Source of the DNA: JAPOUP01 sp965199865
Lineage (GTDB): Bacteria; Pseudomonadota; Alphaproteobacteria; Rhodobacterales; Rhodobacteraceae
Length of the DNA stretch: 64,000 nucleotides
Direction: 5' to 3'
NCBI GenBank assembly: GCA_965199865.1
Contig: CBDATU010000018.1
Location: 1 to 64,000 of the forward strand
The first letter of the stretch is position 1. Each line of letters begins with the position of its first letter. This document shows positions 35,897 through 45,615 of the stretch, in pieces. Both the position numbers and the translations under genes were made by a program. A model generated the notes under the pieces. That model ran no database searches. It was not told where the DNA came from and worked only from the letters and a program-made list of their open reading frames with translations.

Positions 35897-36798
35897 CGTG
35901 CTGGCCTGCGGCAGATCCTTCTGGGCCCTGGCGCTTCCCTGGGACGATCCGAGACGCCGCTGTGAAACGATCAGCTTATGGAACGCGTACCGTTCCGGAG
36001 TCGGAACCCTGATCAGAATACCCAGCCCATGCAGCGCGACGGCTTCCACTTCCCGGTAAATCAGGAAATCAAGGAACCTGAGCAGCTGCTTGTCTCCCCG
36101 CAGGGCTCCCACGGGGGTTGGAGTTTTCCTCTCAGGGCCACGCAGAGGAGCAAGGACATCCACCGAAAAAACCGTTTGACCTCCTGCCTGAACCGCATAG
36201 CGGCTGGTTCTGCGTAGGTCCATCGGCGAAGGAATCTCCCTGAACCTTGGGTTGGCTCTCCGAAGGACCGTCAGGAAGTCATCGTCGATCCTGTCGTCAA
36301 CGGCAATGGAGACAGTGAGAAACTGGGCGATGTCAAGATCGTTGGTCTGGCCGAGTTGGCGCGGAATGCGGAAGCCAAGCATTGGTCCGTAACACTGGAA
36401 CGCCGTGGAGCCGACAACAACGGCGCGTAGGCGAAACACACCGGCCTCGGCAAGGGCCTCAAGAACGTTTCCGCTCAAGCCATCCGGTGCTGGCAGCCGG
36501 GCGCTGCGGAGTGCCCGCACGATCTCCAGCCGGTCATCCCTGGCCGCCTTGAGTTCGGTCAGATCCTCAATGCGTCGCCGGACTTCAGGGGAATCGGGCC
36601 CAAGGTATTTTGGTGAAGGACGGCTTCCGTTCCGGACGGGTGTCCGCCAATACCAATACCCGCGGCCTTTGTGTTCGCGCCTGTATAAGGTGTTCCTCCA
36701 GCCTGTATGACTTCGTCCAGATTCGCCATCCAGGCCCTGTCCACCAGGTCCGCGTACAGGGTCTGGACGGAAACCGGTAGTCTTGCGATAGCGGTCAC

Positions 36799-37727
36799 GG
36801 GATCTAGTACCTCCAGCTAGCCAGAAAGCTGGAGCGTTGCTTCGGCGTCTATTGTAACCATATCATTCATTCTGGCTATAATGAATGCGACATACAGGCT
36901 GATTCTAGAGACATTCCAGCGTCAGCGGCTGCTGACCGATCCATTTTCGCTAAAGCGGACTGGATAGATGGAGTTTTTCCATAGCGCCGCTCAGGCTGGG
37001 CTTTGGAGCTGCCTCGTCCGTCAGCTGCCGATGTCACCCGCATCCCAGAGACGATCCGTCACCCATTCTGGCATCGCATGCGTGATCAGCAGCGGCGAAT
37101 GGATGAAACAGAAACTGTAGTGCACCCCATTTGGTAGGCGTGGAACACCGAAAGCTGGATCTGGAGATGGAAGAACGACAGTGCCAGACCGCGCCAGGCC
37201 CTATGGCGCCACAGATCCGCCGGTTTCCGAAGCCTATGGCAACGGTGATGAACCGAGGCGGTTGGAAGGGGATGGAGAAACAGGCTTACCTCATTCCTGC
37301 AGGCTGCGCGACCACCTGATGAGGAGGAGCTCGGAACAGAATTCAATTCAACATTGGGTAGGGTCGCGGGAGGGCATCCCCTTGAGATAGAACGGGCTCC
37401 TGGCCACCCATCCGCGATCCCTAATTGGGAGTCTTCCATCAGTCTGGCCTTCACATCCCCAGAATTCCGGGGGCCGAATTCAGTCATTTACAGCGTGCTG
37501 ACTTTGCGGCTGGATCTTGTGCCCCTGCATGACTTTGCACGGGATCGGCTGAATCCGAAGTGGACTGGCTGCCATTGGAGCGGAGCCAGGCCTGAATACC
37601 GCGGGTGGAAGTGCGCTTACGACCATTGTTCAATATGCTGCCTCGCCCCATCGGCATATCTTTCCAACTTGGCTGTGCGCGCTCCGTGCACAGGAACGAT
37701 CGGAATGACACTAGTGGGAGGAATCTA
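36799..37727. other. Intergenic stretch with one half of an inverted repeat
   Basis: No gene is supported over about 930 bases. TCATTCATTCTGGCTA at 36863-36878 is repeated in reverse orientation at 32946-32961, so the pair brackets the nucleotidyltransferase gene. The right-hand copy runs into TATAAT (36877-36882) inside an ATTCAT...ATGAAT palindrome, possibly a promoter with operator. The GGAGG ribosome site of the following dehydrogenase gene lies at 37716-37722. Confidence 0.4.
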
Positions 37728-39494
37728 ATGAACCGACTAATGATGACGGCGGCGGTCCTCGGCATCTTCGCCACCGGCCCTGCCACGGCCGGCGTGACGG
37801 AGGCGGATCTGGCGAACGACCAGGCGACGACGGGCGATATCGTGACCAACGGAATGGGACGGCACCTTCAGCGTTACTCGCCTCTCGACATCCTGAACAG
37901 GGACAACGTCAGAAACCTGGTCCCTGCCTGGGCCTTCAGCCTTGGCGGCGAAAAGCAACGCGGTCAGGAAACCCAGCCCCTGGTACATGACGGGATGATG
38001 TACATCACTGGCTCCTATTCCCGTATCTATGCCCTTGATGTGAAGACGGGTGCGGAGATCTGGCAGTATGACGCACGCCTGCCGGAAGGCATCCTACCCT
38101 GCTGCGACGTTGTAAACCGCGGTGCGGCAATCTACGGCGACAATGTCTATTTCGGCACCCTGGATGCGCGGCTTGTGGCACTCAATGCCAAGACCGGTGA
38201 CGTTGTCTGGAACAAGAAAATCGAGGATTACAAAGCCGGCTATTCCTACACCGCCGCGCCGCTAATCGTCGATGGTAAAGTGATTATCGGAAATTCGGGC
38301 GGCGAATTCGGAGTTGTCGGTACCGTCTACGCCTATGACGCCGAGAACGGCGACCTGATCTGGACCCGGCCTATCATCGAGGGCCATATGGGTACGTTGA
38401 ACGGTGAGCCATCGACCATGACCGGCACGCTCAACGCGACCTGGCCGGGCGACATGTGGCAGACCGGCGGCGGCGCGACCTGGAACGGTGGTAGCTACGA
38501 TGCCGACACGCACACGGTGGTGTTCGGCGCGGGTAATCCAGCGCCCTGGAACTCGTGGCTCCGCGCCGCAGGCGATCCTTCCGGCACGGAAGGCGACAAC
38601 CTGTATGCCGCAAGCCGTATCGGCATCGACCCGGACAATGGCGAAATCAAATGGCACTACCAGAGCACACCGCGCGAGGGTTGGGACTATGATGGCGTGA
38701 ACGAGGTTGTGGCCTATACCGATCGTGAGGGCAACAAGCGCTTCGCCACTGCCGACCGGAACGGTTTCTTCTATGTGCTTAATCGTGAAGATGGCGCCTT
38801 CGTCTCGGGTACACCTTTCGTGAAGGACATCACCTGGGCCGAAGGAATCGACGAGAACGGCAGGCCGATCTATATCGAATCAAACCGCCCTGGAAATCCT
38901 GCCGCGGCGGCAGATGGTTCGAAGGGTGAGGTCGTCTTCGCTTCGCCGTCCTTCCTGGGTGGGAAGAACTGGATGCCCATGTCCTTCAGCCAGCGCACCG
39001 GAAACTTCTATGTGCCTTCAAACGAATGGGGCATGGATATCTGGAACGAGCCGATCACCTATAAGAAGGGGGCCGCCTATCTTGGTGCCGGGTTCACCAT
39101 CAAGCCGAACTATGAAGACCATATCGGCTAACTCAAGGCGATTGACCCGGACACTGGCGAAATCCGGTGGGAATACAGGAACGATGCGCCACTCTGGGCT
39201 GGTGTCATGACCACTGCGGGAGGTCTGGTCTTCACCGGTACTCCCGAAGGTCTATTTGTCGCCTTTGACGATGAAACCGGTGAAATCCTCTGGTCATTCC
39301 AGACTGGATCCGGCATTGTCGGTCAGCCCGTCACTTGGGAGATGGACGGAGAGCAGTATGTCTCGGTTATCTCCGGCTGGGGCGGTGCTGTTCCACTCTG
39401 GGGTGGAGAGGTCGCGAAAAAGGTCAGCTACCTTAACCAGGGCGGCACGCTCTGGACATTCAGACTGCCGGCGGCCCTGGCTATGGCAAACTGA
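37728..39494 (+). pseudogene. PQQ-dependent alcohol dehydrogenase (lanthanide type), one internal stop
   Basis: The frame from the ATG at 37728 (ribosome site GGGAGGAATCTA) encodes a full 588-codon quinoprotein except for TAA at 39129, codon 468, in HIG-stop-LKAIDPDTG. On either side the sequence is fully sensible in the same frame: signal peptide (MMTAAVLGIFATGPATA), adjacent cysteines in ILPCCDVVNRG, catalytic motif REGWDYDGVNE with the extra aspartate of lanthanide enzymes, and the C-terminal blades GVMTTAGGLVFTGTPEGLF and GIVGQPVTWEMDGEQYVSV. A TAC or TAT to TAA change explains it. It may be a very young pseudogene or a sequencing error. The enzyme would be an ethanol/methanol dehydrogenase of the ExaF/PedH kind. 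Confidence 0.85.
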
Positions 39495-39511
39495 AACGAT
39501 AATGAATGGGA

Positions 39512-39539
39512 GAAGGCGACCTTCGTGTCGCCTTCCTTT
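39512..39539 (+). terminator. Intrinsic terminator after the PQQ dehydrogenase gene
   Basis: A 9-bp perfect stem (GAAGGCGAC at 39512-39520 with GTCGCCTTC at 39527-39535), a six-base loop, then CTTTA. It lies 18 bases after the TGA and separates the gene from the regulators. Confidence 0.65.
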
Positions 39540-39597
39540 ACGAATCAGGCAGGAACTCCCTGCAGACGCACCGTGGGCATCATGCTGCAGGAAGCGA

Positions 39598-40275
39598 ATG
39601 ACACAAACCCAAACTGACATCGTTTCCTGGGCCCTCGTGGTTGACGACCACCCCCTGTTCTGCGATGCGCTTAGCCTGACGGTCCGTTCGGTTGCGGATA
39701 TTTCGCAGGTCAGGACGGCTGATTGTCTGGAAGAGGCCCTTAAGGTCATCGCGGAGCATGGCAGGCCAGATCTGATCATTCTTGATCTCAACCTGCCGGA
39801 CGTAAACGGCCTTGAGGGTCTGGTGCGCCTGACAGGATCCGCTGTAGGCACTCCCATCCTCATTGTTTCATCACTTGCTGACTGTCGTGTGGTTTCCGGC
39901 GCAATCCGACTCGGCGCCGCTGGCTATGTGCCGAAGCGCAGTTCGCGTGCCGTCATCCTTGCCGCGCTGGAAGCGGTCGGACGGGGCGAGACCTATCTGC
40001 CAGAGGGTTTCGCCAGAACCAGGAATGAAACCGAACTCGTCGATGCCAGCCGTCGCCTTGCGTCGCTGACCAACCAGCAGCGCCGGATCCTCGACCTGAT
40101 TTGCGAGGGCAAGCTGAACAAGCAGATCGCATACGATCTCTCCATCGCGGAAACCACTGTGAAGGCGCACATGACCGCGATCATGCGCAAGCTGGTCGTC
40201 TATAGCCGCACACAGGCGGTGGTGGTTGCGCGCCAGGCGCTTTTCGAATCGCACTTGCCTAGTGCCGACCACTAG
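39598..40275 (+). CDS. LuxR/NarL-type response regulator
   Basis: A 225-residue regulator. The receiver has the acidic pair in ALVVDDHPLF, the phosphorylated aspartate in LIILDLNLPDVNG and the lysine in GYVPKRSS. The output domain from about residue 155 is a LuxR helix-turn-helix: LTNQQRRILDLICEGKLNK and QIAYDLSIAETTVKAHMTAI. The ATG at 39598 follows CAGGAAGCG; the frame is open upstream but overlaps the dehydrogenase gene there. It resembles the regulators (AgmR/ErdR type) that control PQQ ethanol dehydrogenase genes in pseudomonads. Confidence 0.9.
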   Translation: MTQTQTDIVSWALVVDDHPLFCDALSLTVRSVADISQVRTADCLEEALKVIAEHGRPDLIILDLNLPDVNGLEGLVRLTGSAVGTPILIVSSLADCRVVSGAIRLGAAGYVPKRSSRAVILAALEAVGRGETYLPEGFARTRNETELVDASRRLASLTNQQRRILDLICEGKLNKQIAYDLSIAETTVKAHMTAIMRKLVVYSRTQAVVVARQALFESHLPSADH

Positions 40276-40305
40276 CCCTATCTTCATGTGGGGAGGATCG
40301 TGCGG

Positions 40306-41487
40306 ATGCCATCGGCAGAGCACGGGTTGTCTGGCATTATCGATCATGGTAGCGATCGAGAGGTGCTGGTCACCCGTAAAGCATCGGCTAGGAATCATTC
40401 AGGCCCAAGAGAACTCGCCACCTGGATGAAGCGGGAACCGATGGCGCTTGTTGCGGTTTTCGTCTCTCCGGATGCGGATTTCGGCAAAGTCATTAGCGAG
40501 TTCTCAGACCTGCTTTCACCCACGCCGATCATCGGCTGCACGACCGCAGGTGAGATTGCCGATTCGGGTTACGAAGAAGGCTGCATTGTTGCGATCGGTT
40601 TTCCGTCCCGCCTTTTTTCCTCCAAGGTTCTGCTCATAGAGGATCTGCATGACATCAATGCACAGGAACTGATCGACAGGATCATCCAGGAACGTCTGGT
40701 CCTGACCGACAGTTCGCGGAACATGGGCGACGGATTCGCACTTCTTCTGGTAGATGGCCTATCTCTTCGGGAAGACGTGCTCGCCGCGGCCATTGCACCG
40801 GCTCTTGCCGAGATGCAGCTGTTTGGTGGCTCGGCGGGCGATGGTGCTCGTTTCGAGCGCACATTTGTGGCCGGAAACGGTCAGGTTCGTGAGAATGCGG
40901 CAGTACTTGCGCTTGTGCGGACTGCCTGCGAGGCACAGGTCTTCACACTGAACCATCTCGAACCCCGGGAGACGCGCATGGTGGTGACGGACGCCGATCC
41001 GGACCGCCGCATAGTCAAGACAATCAATGCCGAACCGGCGGCGCGCGAGTATGCCCGGATTGTAGGGAAGGATCCGGAGCAGCTCGACCCGTTCACCTTT
41101 GCCGCTCATCCCGTGGTTGTTCGGATCGGAGGTGAACATCATGTCCGCTCGATCCAGCGTGTAAACAGGAAAGGCGAACTTGTCTTCTTTTCGGCCATCG
41201 ACGAAGGAATGGTGCTCAAGACAGCAGCGGCCACCAACATGGCGGAACATCTCGAGCGATCCCTGTCTTCATTGTCCAAAGGTGCCGCGCCGCGCGCGAT
41301 CCTGGCCTGCGACTGCATACTTCGCCGGATTGAGGCACTGCAGTGCCAGTTGATCGGTGAGGTCTCCAATGCCCTGACACGTCATAGGGTTACGGGATTC
41401 TGTACTTACGGCGAGCAGGTCGGGCCACTGCATGTTAACCAGACCATGACTGGGGTTGCTCTGTACGCTCCAGAGGAAAGCCCGTGA
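40306..41487 (+). CDS. FIST-domain signal transduction protein
   Basis: A 393-residue protein with FIST N-terminal (MALVAVFVSPDADFGKVISE; LLSPTPIIGCTTAGEIADSG) and FIST C-terminal domains (LLVDGLSLREDVLAAAIAP; GGSAGDGARFERTFV; GFCTYGEQVGPLHVNQTMTG). FIST proteins are sensory input modules, often for small ligands, encoded beside histidine kinases. The start is the ATG at 40306 (or GTG 40300) after GGGGAGGATC. It ends four bases before the hybrid kinase, so they are one unit, and the FIST protein probably feeds the kinase. Confidence 0.9.
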   Translation: MPSAEHGLSGIIDHGSDREVLVTRKASARNHSGPRELATWMKREPMALVAVFVSPDADFGKVISEFSDLLSPTPIIGCTTAGEIADSGYEEGCIVAIGFPSRLFSSKVLLIEDLHDINAQELIDRIIQERLVLTDSSRNMGDGFALLLVDGLSLREDVLAAAIAPALAEMQLFGGSAGDGARFERTFVAGNGQVRENAAVLALVRTACEAQVFTLNHLEPRETRMVVTDADPDRRIVKTINAEPAAREYARIVGKDPEQLDPFTFAAHPVVVRIGGEHHVRSIQRVNRKGELVFFSAIDEGMVLKTAAATNMAEHLERSLSSLSKGAAPRAILACDCILRRIEALQCQLIGEVSNALTRHRVTGFCTYGEQVGPLHVNQTMTGVALYAPEESP

Positions 41488-41490
41488 TCC

Positions 41491-43701
41491 ATGTCGCTGA
41501 TCGACCCCAACGACACGCTTGAGCGACAGAACGAGAAACTGATCAGAATCACCAACGCGCTGATGCGTCGCGTTGAGGAAAAAACCAACGAGTCGGGCCT
41601 CGCATATGCTCAGTTCGAACGTGCGGCGCTTCTCAACGTGGAAGTGCGGCGACGGACCGAAGACTTGGAGCGAACGCTCGATCTGCTGCACGAGTCCAAC
41701 AGCCTACTCGCTGACGCCAAGCTCCAGGCCGAGACCGCACGGTCCGATCTGGCCGACGCGATTGAGACCATTGACGGTGGTTTCGGTCTATTCGGCCCCG
41801 ATGATCTGTTAATGCTGTCGAACAGCCGCTTTTGCCGCGATCTGGAAGATCTGCCCGGCCAGATCCGACCAGGCATCAGCTTCAGGGAATATGTCGTCCT
41901 GTTCAGCGGCAGCCCCTATCTCGACCTGACTGATGGCGAATCCCGATCCAACTGGCTCGCTGCGAGACTCGAAAGACACGGCGATGACCAGGTCGCTTTC
42001 AATGTTCGGCTCACCGGCAATCGCTGGCTTCAGGTCAATGAGCATCGCACTGCGACGGGGGGTACCGTCGTTCTGCAGACCGATGTTACCGATCTCATGC
42101 TGACCGAGCGCGCAGAGCGCCAGCGCCTCCGCGACAACCAGGCACTTATGCTAAAGGCAACGCTGGACCATCTCGACCAGGGAGTCTGTATCTTTGACGA
42201 CAAGCTCAGGCTTGCGGGATGGAATTCGCGCTTGGTCGAATTGTTCCGGCTACGAAGTAGCCGCACCAGGGACATGCTCGCTCGGCCCTTCACCTGGTTT
42301 CTGAAGATGGTGTCCAGGGAGTATGAATTCGTCGGTGGTTTCAGTGAAGGTCAGTGGTGGACCTGGTCACTGAATCATGGCAGGCGGCATCCAGTCTGGT
42401 TTGAAATCCGACGCCGCGAGGATCAGATTCTCAACATCTTTGCCCAGGAAATCCCCGATGGCGGGTTCGTCATCAGCTTCACCGATGTAACGCAGCAGCG
42501 TCAGGCGGCCGAAGAGCTGCAATCGCTGAATGAACAGCTCGAACACAGGGTCGAGGCGCGGACAATGGAGCTTGAAGAGGCGTTATGCGAGGCCGAGAGG
42601 GCCAATGCTTCCAAGTCGCGTTTTGTCGCCGCGGCAAGCCATGATCTCCTGCAGCCGCTTTCGGCCGCCAAGCTGTTCGTACAGTCACTGAACACTCCTG
42701 GTGACAGTGTCTCTGTCTCTGAAATAGCGGAAAAAGCGGCAACAGCTCTCTCCGGGGCGGAGCAGATCATTGAGGCGCTTCTGGACATGTCAAGGCTCGA
42801 CATGGGTGAGGCGACATTCTCGATTGGCGCCGTGCCGCTCGGAGGCACGCTTGCGTCACTTTATCAGGAACTGAAACCGGCCGCTGACTTAAAGGGACTT
42901 GATCTGCGCTTCATACCAAGTTCGGTTTCGGTGCTCTCCGACGCTACCTATCTGCGCCGGATCCTACAGAATCTCGTCGTCAACGCAATTCGATATACAT
43001 CGAAAGGACGGATTGTGGTTGGGGTCCGGCGCACCGGAACATCCGCTCGCGTTGAGGTTCACGACACCGGCCCGGGAATCGCGGATGAAGAGCGTGCGCT
43101 CATCTTCCAGGATTTCAAGCGGCTGAAAGCTGCCCGACAGCAGGATGGCATAGGGCTTGGCCTGTCCATTGTCGAACGTGCCTGCACAGGTCTTGGCCAC
43201 AGGCTGGAACTGACCTCCGAGGTTGGCAGGGGTAGCTGCTTCTCGGTAACCCTGCCTGTCTGCGGCGGCAGACATCCGGAACCGCCTGCGGCAAGAGTGG
43301 TGGGTGGAGACAGGGTTGATCTCCGTGGAATGATAGTGCTTGTGGTTGAAAACGACACCACGCTTGCGCGCGCAATGTCAACGATGATCGAGACCTGGGG
43401 GGCGCAGGTGCTGATTGCTGGTTCAGGTGAGGAGGCGCTTCACATCCTCGGCGAAATCGATCTCGCGCCGGATGCTCTGATCCTGGACTATCAACTCGGC
43501 GACGGAATGTCGGGCACCGAACTGTGGAGCAGGATTTGTGATCGGTACGGCAGGATTCCAGGTCGACTCATCTCCGCAAATCGATCGCCTGCCATGCGTG
43601 AGGAATGCGCTAGGCTGGAGCTGGAATTCCTGATGAAGCCGATTGACCGGAGGATCCTGGCTGAATTCCTGCAATCCACGCCTACGCAGCTGAAGCGATA
43701 A
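41491..43701 (+). CDS. Hybrid histidine kinase with PAS domains and C-terminal receiver
   Basis: A 736-residue soluble kinase. An N-terminal coiled coil (residues about 10-90) precedes two PAS-like regions (ETIDGGFGLFGPDDLLMLSN; TLDHLDQGVCIFDDKLRLA) and another coiled coil. The histidine box is AASHDLLQPLSAAKLF, the HATPase motifs are ILQNLVVNAIRYT, DTGPGIADEE and GIGLGLSIVERA. The receiver has VLVVENDTT, the aspartate in ALILDYQLGDG and the lysine in FLMKPID. No membrane helix is seen. With the FIST gene and the LuxR regulator it forms a three-part signalling set like ErcS-type kinases of ethanol oxidation. All three are intact beside a broken target gene. Confidence 0.9.
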   Translation: MSLIDPNDTLERQNEKLIRITNALMRRVEEKTNESGLAYAQFERAALLNVEVRRRTEDLERTLDLLHESNSLLADAKLQAETARSDLADAIETIDGGFGLFGPDDLLMLSNSRFCRDLEDLPGQIRPGISFREYVVLFSGSPYLDLTDGESRSNWLAARLERHGDDQVAFNVRLTGNRWLQVNEHRTATGGTVVLQTDVTDLMLTERAERQRLRDNQALMLKATLDHLDQGVCIFDDKLRLAGWNSRLVELFRLRSSRTRDMLARPFTWFLKMVSREYEFVGGFSEGQWWTWSLNHGRRHPVWFEIRRREDQILNIFAQEIPDGGFVISFTDVTQQRQAAEELQSLNEQLEHRVEARTMELEEALCEAERANASKSRFVAAASHDLLQPLSAAKLFVQSLNTPGDSVSVSEIAEKAATALSGAEQIIEALLDMSRLDMGEATFSIGAVPLGGTLASLYQELKPAADLKGLDLRFIPSSVSVLSDATYLRRILQNLVVNAIRYTSKGRIVVGVRRTGTSARVEVHDTGPGIADEERALIFQDFKRLKAARQQDGIGLGLSIVERACTGLGHRLELTSEVGRGSCFSVTLPVCGGRHPEPPAARVVGGDRVDLRGMIVLVVENDTTLARAMSTMIETWGAQVLIAGSGEEALHILGEIDLAPDALILDYQLGDGMSGTELWSRICDRYGRIPGRLISANRSPAMREECARLELEFLMKPIDRRILAEFLQSTPTQLKR

Positions 43702-43951
43702 GGCGCGTCACTGCGCGGACAGCGCCCGAGGAACCGCACTTCGCCTATAATGGCGTGACCTGTCGGATAGCAGGCCAGTCTCGAATGTAGCTTCCTGCAC
43801 AGGTATGGCCAGTGTCCGTGTTTGCCGGTCCTATCCGGGGGAAATTCTGGATGCCCGGTTCCCGCCTCACCCCTACCGCTCCTGAGATTCCGCGATGCTT
43901 GGGGAATTCGCTGGAGAGCCTAGCATGGCACACCTGTTAACAGCGGGAGAT

Positions 43952-44790
43952 TCAATACACTGGATGCTGGATACGCAAGCGAAAATATGCGACATTTATG
44001 ACGAGTTCCGGCGATAGCCACTGGAACAGGCGGACGATCTCAGGAAATTCCTCGGGGTCGTTGTTCCGTGAGGCGGCGGCTTCGACCGGATGCGTCTGGG
44101 TCAGCCCCTTTAGATCGGGCAGGCGGCGCGACAAATCCACTGCAAGAGCGTGAATATCCTTGACTGCCGATGAATGCGCCGCTTCGCCGATCTGCGGTTG
44201 GTGCGCATTCCACGCCATCCTGAAATAGCTGGGCCAGCGGGCGATAGCGCGACAGTCCATGTTTACGAAAGGTAGGCCGAGCGTGCTCCTGATCTGACAG
44301 TTGAGCGGGTTTTCTACCGCGTTCTGATGATGCGGTTAATCAAGACCAGGGACTGGCCTGTTAGCCAGACCGGGTGCTTCGGAGAAATTCAGCCGGAGCC
44401 GGTTGGGTGGCGCTTGCGTAAGCTTCCCCTTCCATAACCAGACGTGCCACCGTGGCCATCAGCAGGTATGGCATGTTGCCCTTCGAGAAGATTTCGATCA
44501 CACGGTCGATCTAACCGAGTTCGGAATTCGAGTAGCCCTGTTCAATTAGTTCACCATTCAGGATGCTGGGTTCATACGTGCCGAAGCTCCCTCTTCTGCC
44601 TGCTGAAGCATCTGGCAGGATTCGCGAAATCCCCGCTTCTGGCCACGGGATCAAACTGGTGCCAGAGAGCGGCATAAAATCCAGTATAGGCTGCAAAGGC
44701 CATCGCCACGACCTTTGCGCTGCAGTAGTTCAGGGGGTTGCCTGCCCTCCGAACCGGCGGCGGACCGGTCCGCAACCGGTGGCTGGACCG
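43952..44790 (-). pseudogene. Possible DehI-like dehalogenase gene, decayed
   Basis: Minus-strand fragments in several frames appear to come from one protein: MAFAAYTGFYAALWHQFDPV near 44710-44630, IDRVIEIFSKGNMPYLLMAT near 44510-44450, and IARWPSYFRMAWNAHQPQIG with EIVRLFQWLSPELVINVAYF at 44260-43960. The pattern reminds me of the DehI family of 2-haloacid dehalogenases, but I am not certain. Stops and shifts separate the pieces, so the gene is not functional. The 43702-43951 gap before it holds nothing I recognise. Confidence 0.4.
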
Positions 44791-45066
44791 TCTGCGGCGC
44801 GGTCTGGCTGTCGTGCCAGACGATTATCGTGACGCCCAGGGCGATGGCGGCGATGATCCAGTTCCGGCTCGCCCTGTCCCTTCTTTCCGCGTAGGTGCGG
44901 AACCGCTCATTGGCGCTTTCTTATTTCGCCTGATGCGAGTTCATGCGTTCCTCCAGCACAGCCAGCTACCGGCCCGGCCCGTGGTTGTCCGGCACTTCGC
45001 TCATGCCGCATAGTTAACGTGTCGCACGCTCTGATTCAATGTTGGGACCCCACTTTCAGTCTGAAG

Positions 45067-45560
45067 CATCCATGTCCCGTTTCAGGGGGTTTCAGGCCAT
45101 CTTTTCGGCTCCCCGCAGAGGTTTTCCACATTTTCCGCACGGGCCCCGGACCAGCCACGGCCGTCCCGCAGCAGCACGCTGGCGGGAATCACCAGCCCGT
45201 CCATCACCTCGACCGGCGCTACCCTGTGGACCCTGCCCATGTCCATGAGCCGCTGGCGGAACCGCCCCATCGCCGGGTTGCAGGCTGCCGCCGCCGACGC
45301 CGCCATGTACGGGACATCCCCGGGCCGTCGCCGTTCTCCCCGGACGTGCCGCATGCCCGAAAGGTTCCGCCGTGCGGGCGAGGGCACGACCCCAGGGCGA
45401 CGCCGCCTGGTGGCCATCAAGGGTCCCGGGTCCGGGCATCCGTCGGAACGGGGCGATGGTCGGGCTCCGCCCTCCCTTCGCCCCGTGGCCGCGCCTTGCT
45501 GGCTTTCCCCTTCTCCCGTCAGCTGACGGGACGGTTCGTTCAGGAAGGCCGGGCCCGCCG
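45067..45560 (-). mobile_element. IS110-family remnant (3' third and right end)
   Basis: On the minus strand the frame reads LSGMRHVRGERRRPGDVPYM, then NPAMGRFRQRLMDMGRVHRV and VIPASVLLRDGRGWSG, which aligns with the C-terminus of the intact transposase at 33958 (LSGARRIRGGRRRPRDVLYM...). The right-end box GACATGGATGCT is present, with CT at the border (plus-strand AG 45065-45066). The 5' two thirds are missing. Upstream lies the truncated sugar permease. Confidence 0.75.
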
Positions 45561-45615
45561 CAGCGCGTCCTCCGGCATGCGTTAGCCGAGCGCCCCGCGC
45601 GGACGCGCGTTCAGG

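Larger units (their letters stand above)
33024..36798 (-). pseudogene. GSU2403-like nucleotidyltransferase-fold gene split by an ISAs1 element
   Basis: The gene reads from 36798 toward lower coordinates. It begins MTAIARLPVSVQTLYADLVD, suffers a one-base shift near 36690, and resumes in another frame as REHKGRGYWYWRTPV and EVRRRIEDLTELK. The nucleotidyltransferase core is intact in 36520-35897 (VVVGSTAFQCYGPMLGFRIP and QTNDLDIAQFLTVSIAVDD). At QASTLLQ (about 35890) the ISAs1 element intervenes. Beyond it, at 33245-33024, the frame continues ALLDDRPNELKDIWQQLIGR and LPEHVRLKLEERVTRPRERP to a stop. Removing the element and one copy of the 9-base repeat restores ASTLLQALLDD. The family is named from its characteristic core; activity on any substrate is unknown. 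Confidence 0.82.

Noticed and set aside
39129..39131. TAA read as a recoded amino acid
   Set aside because: Known recoding uses TGA (selenocysteine) or TAG (pyrrolysine). TAA here has no known recoding signal, and a nonsense change is simpler.
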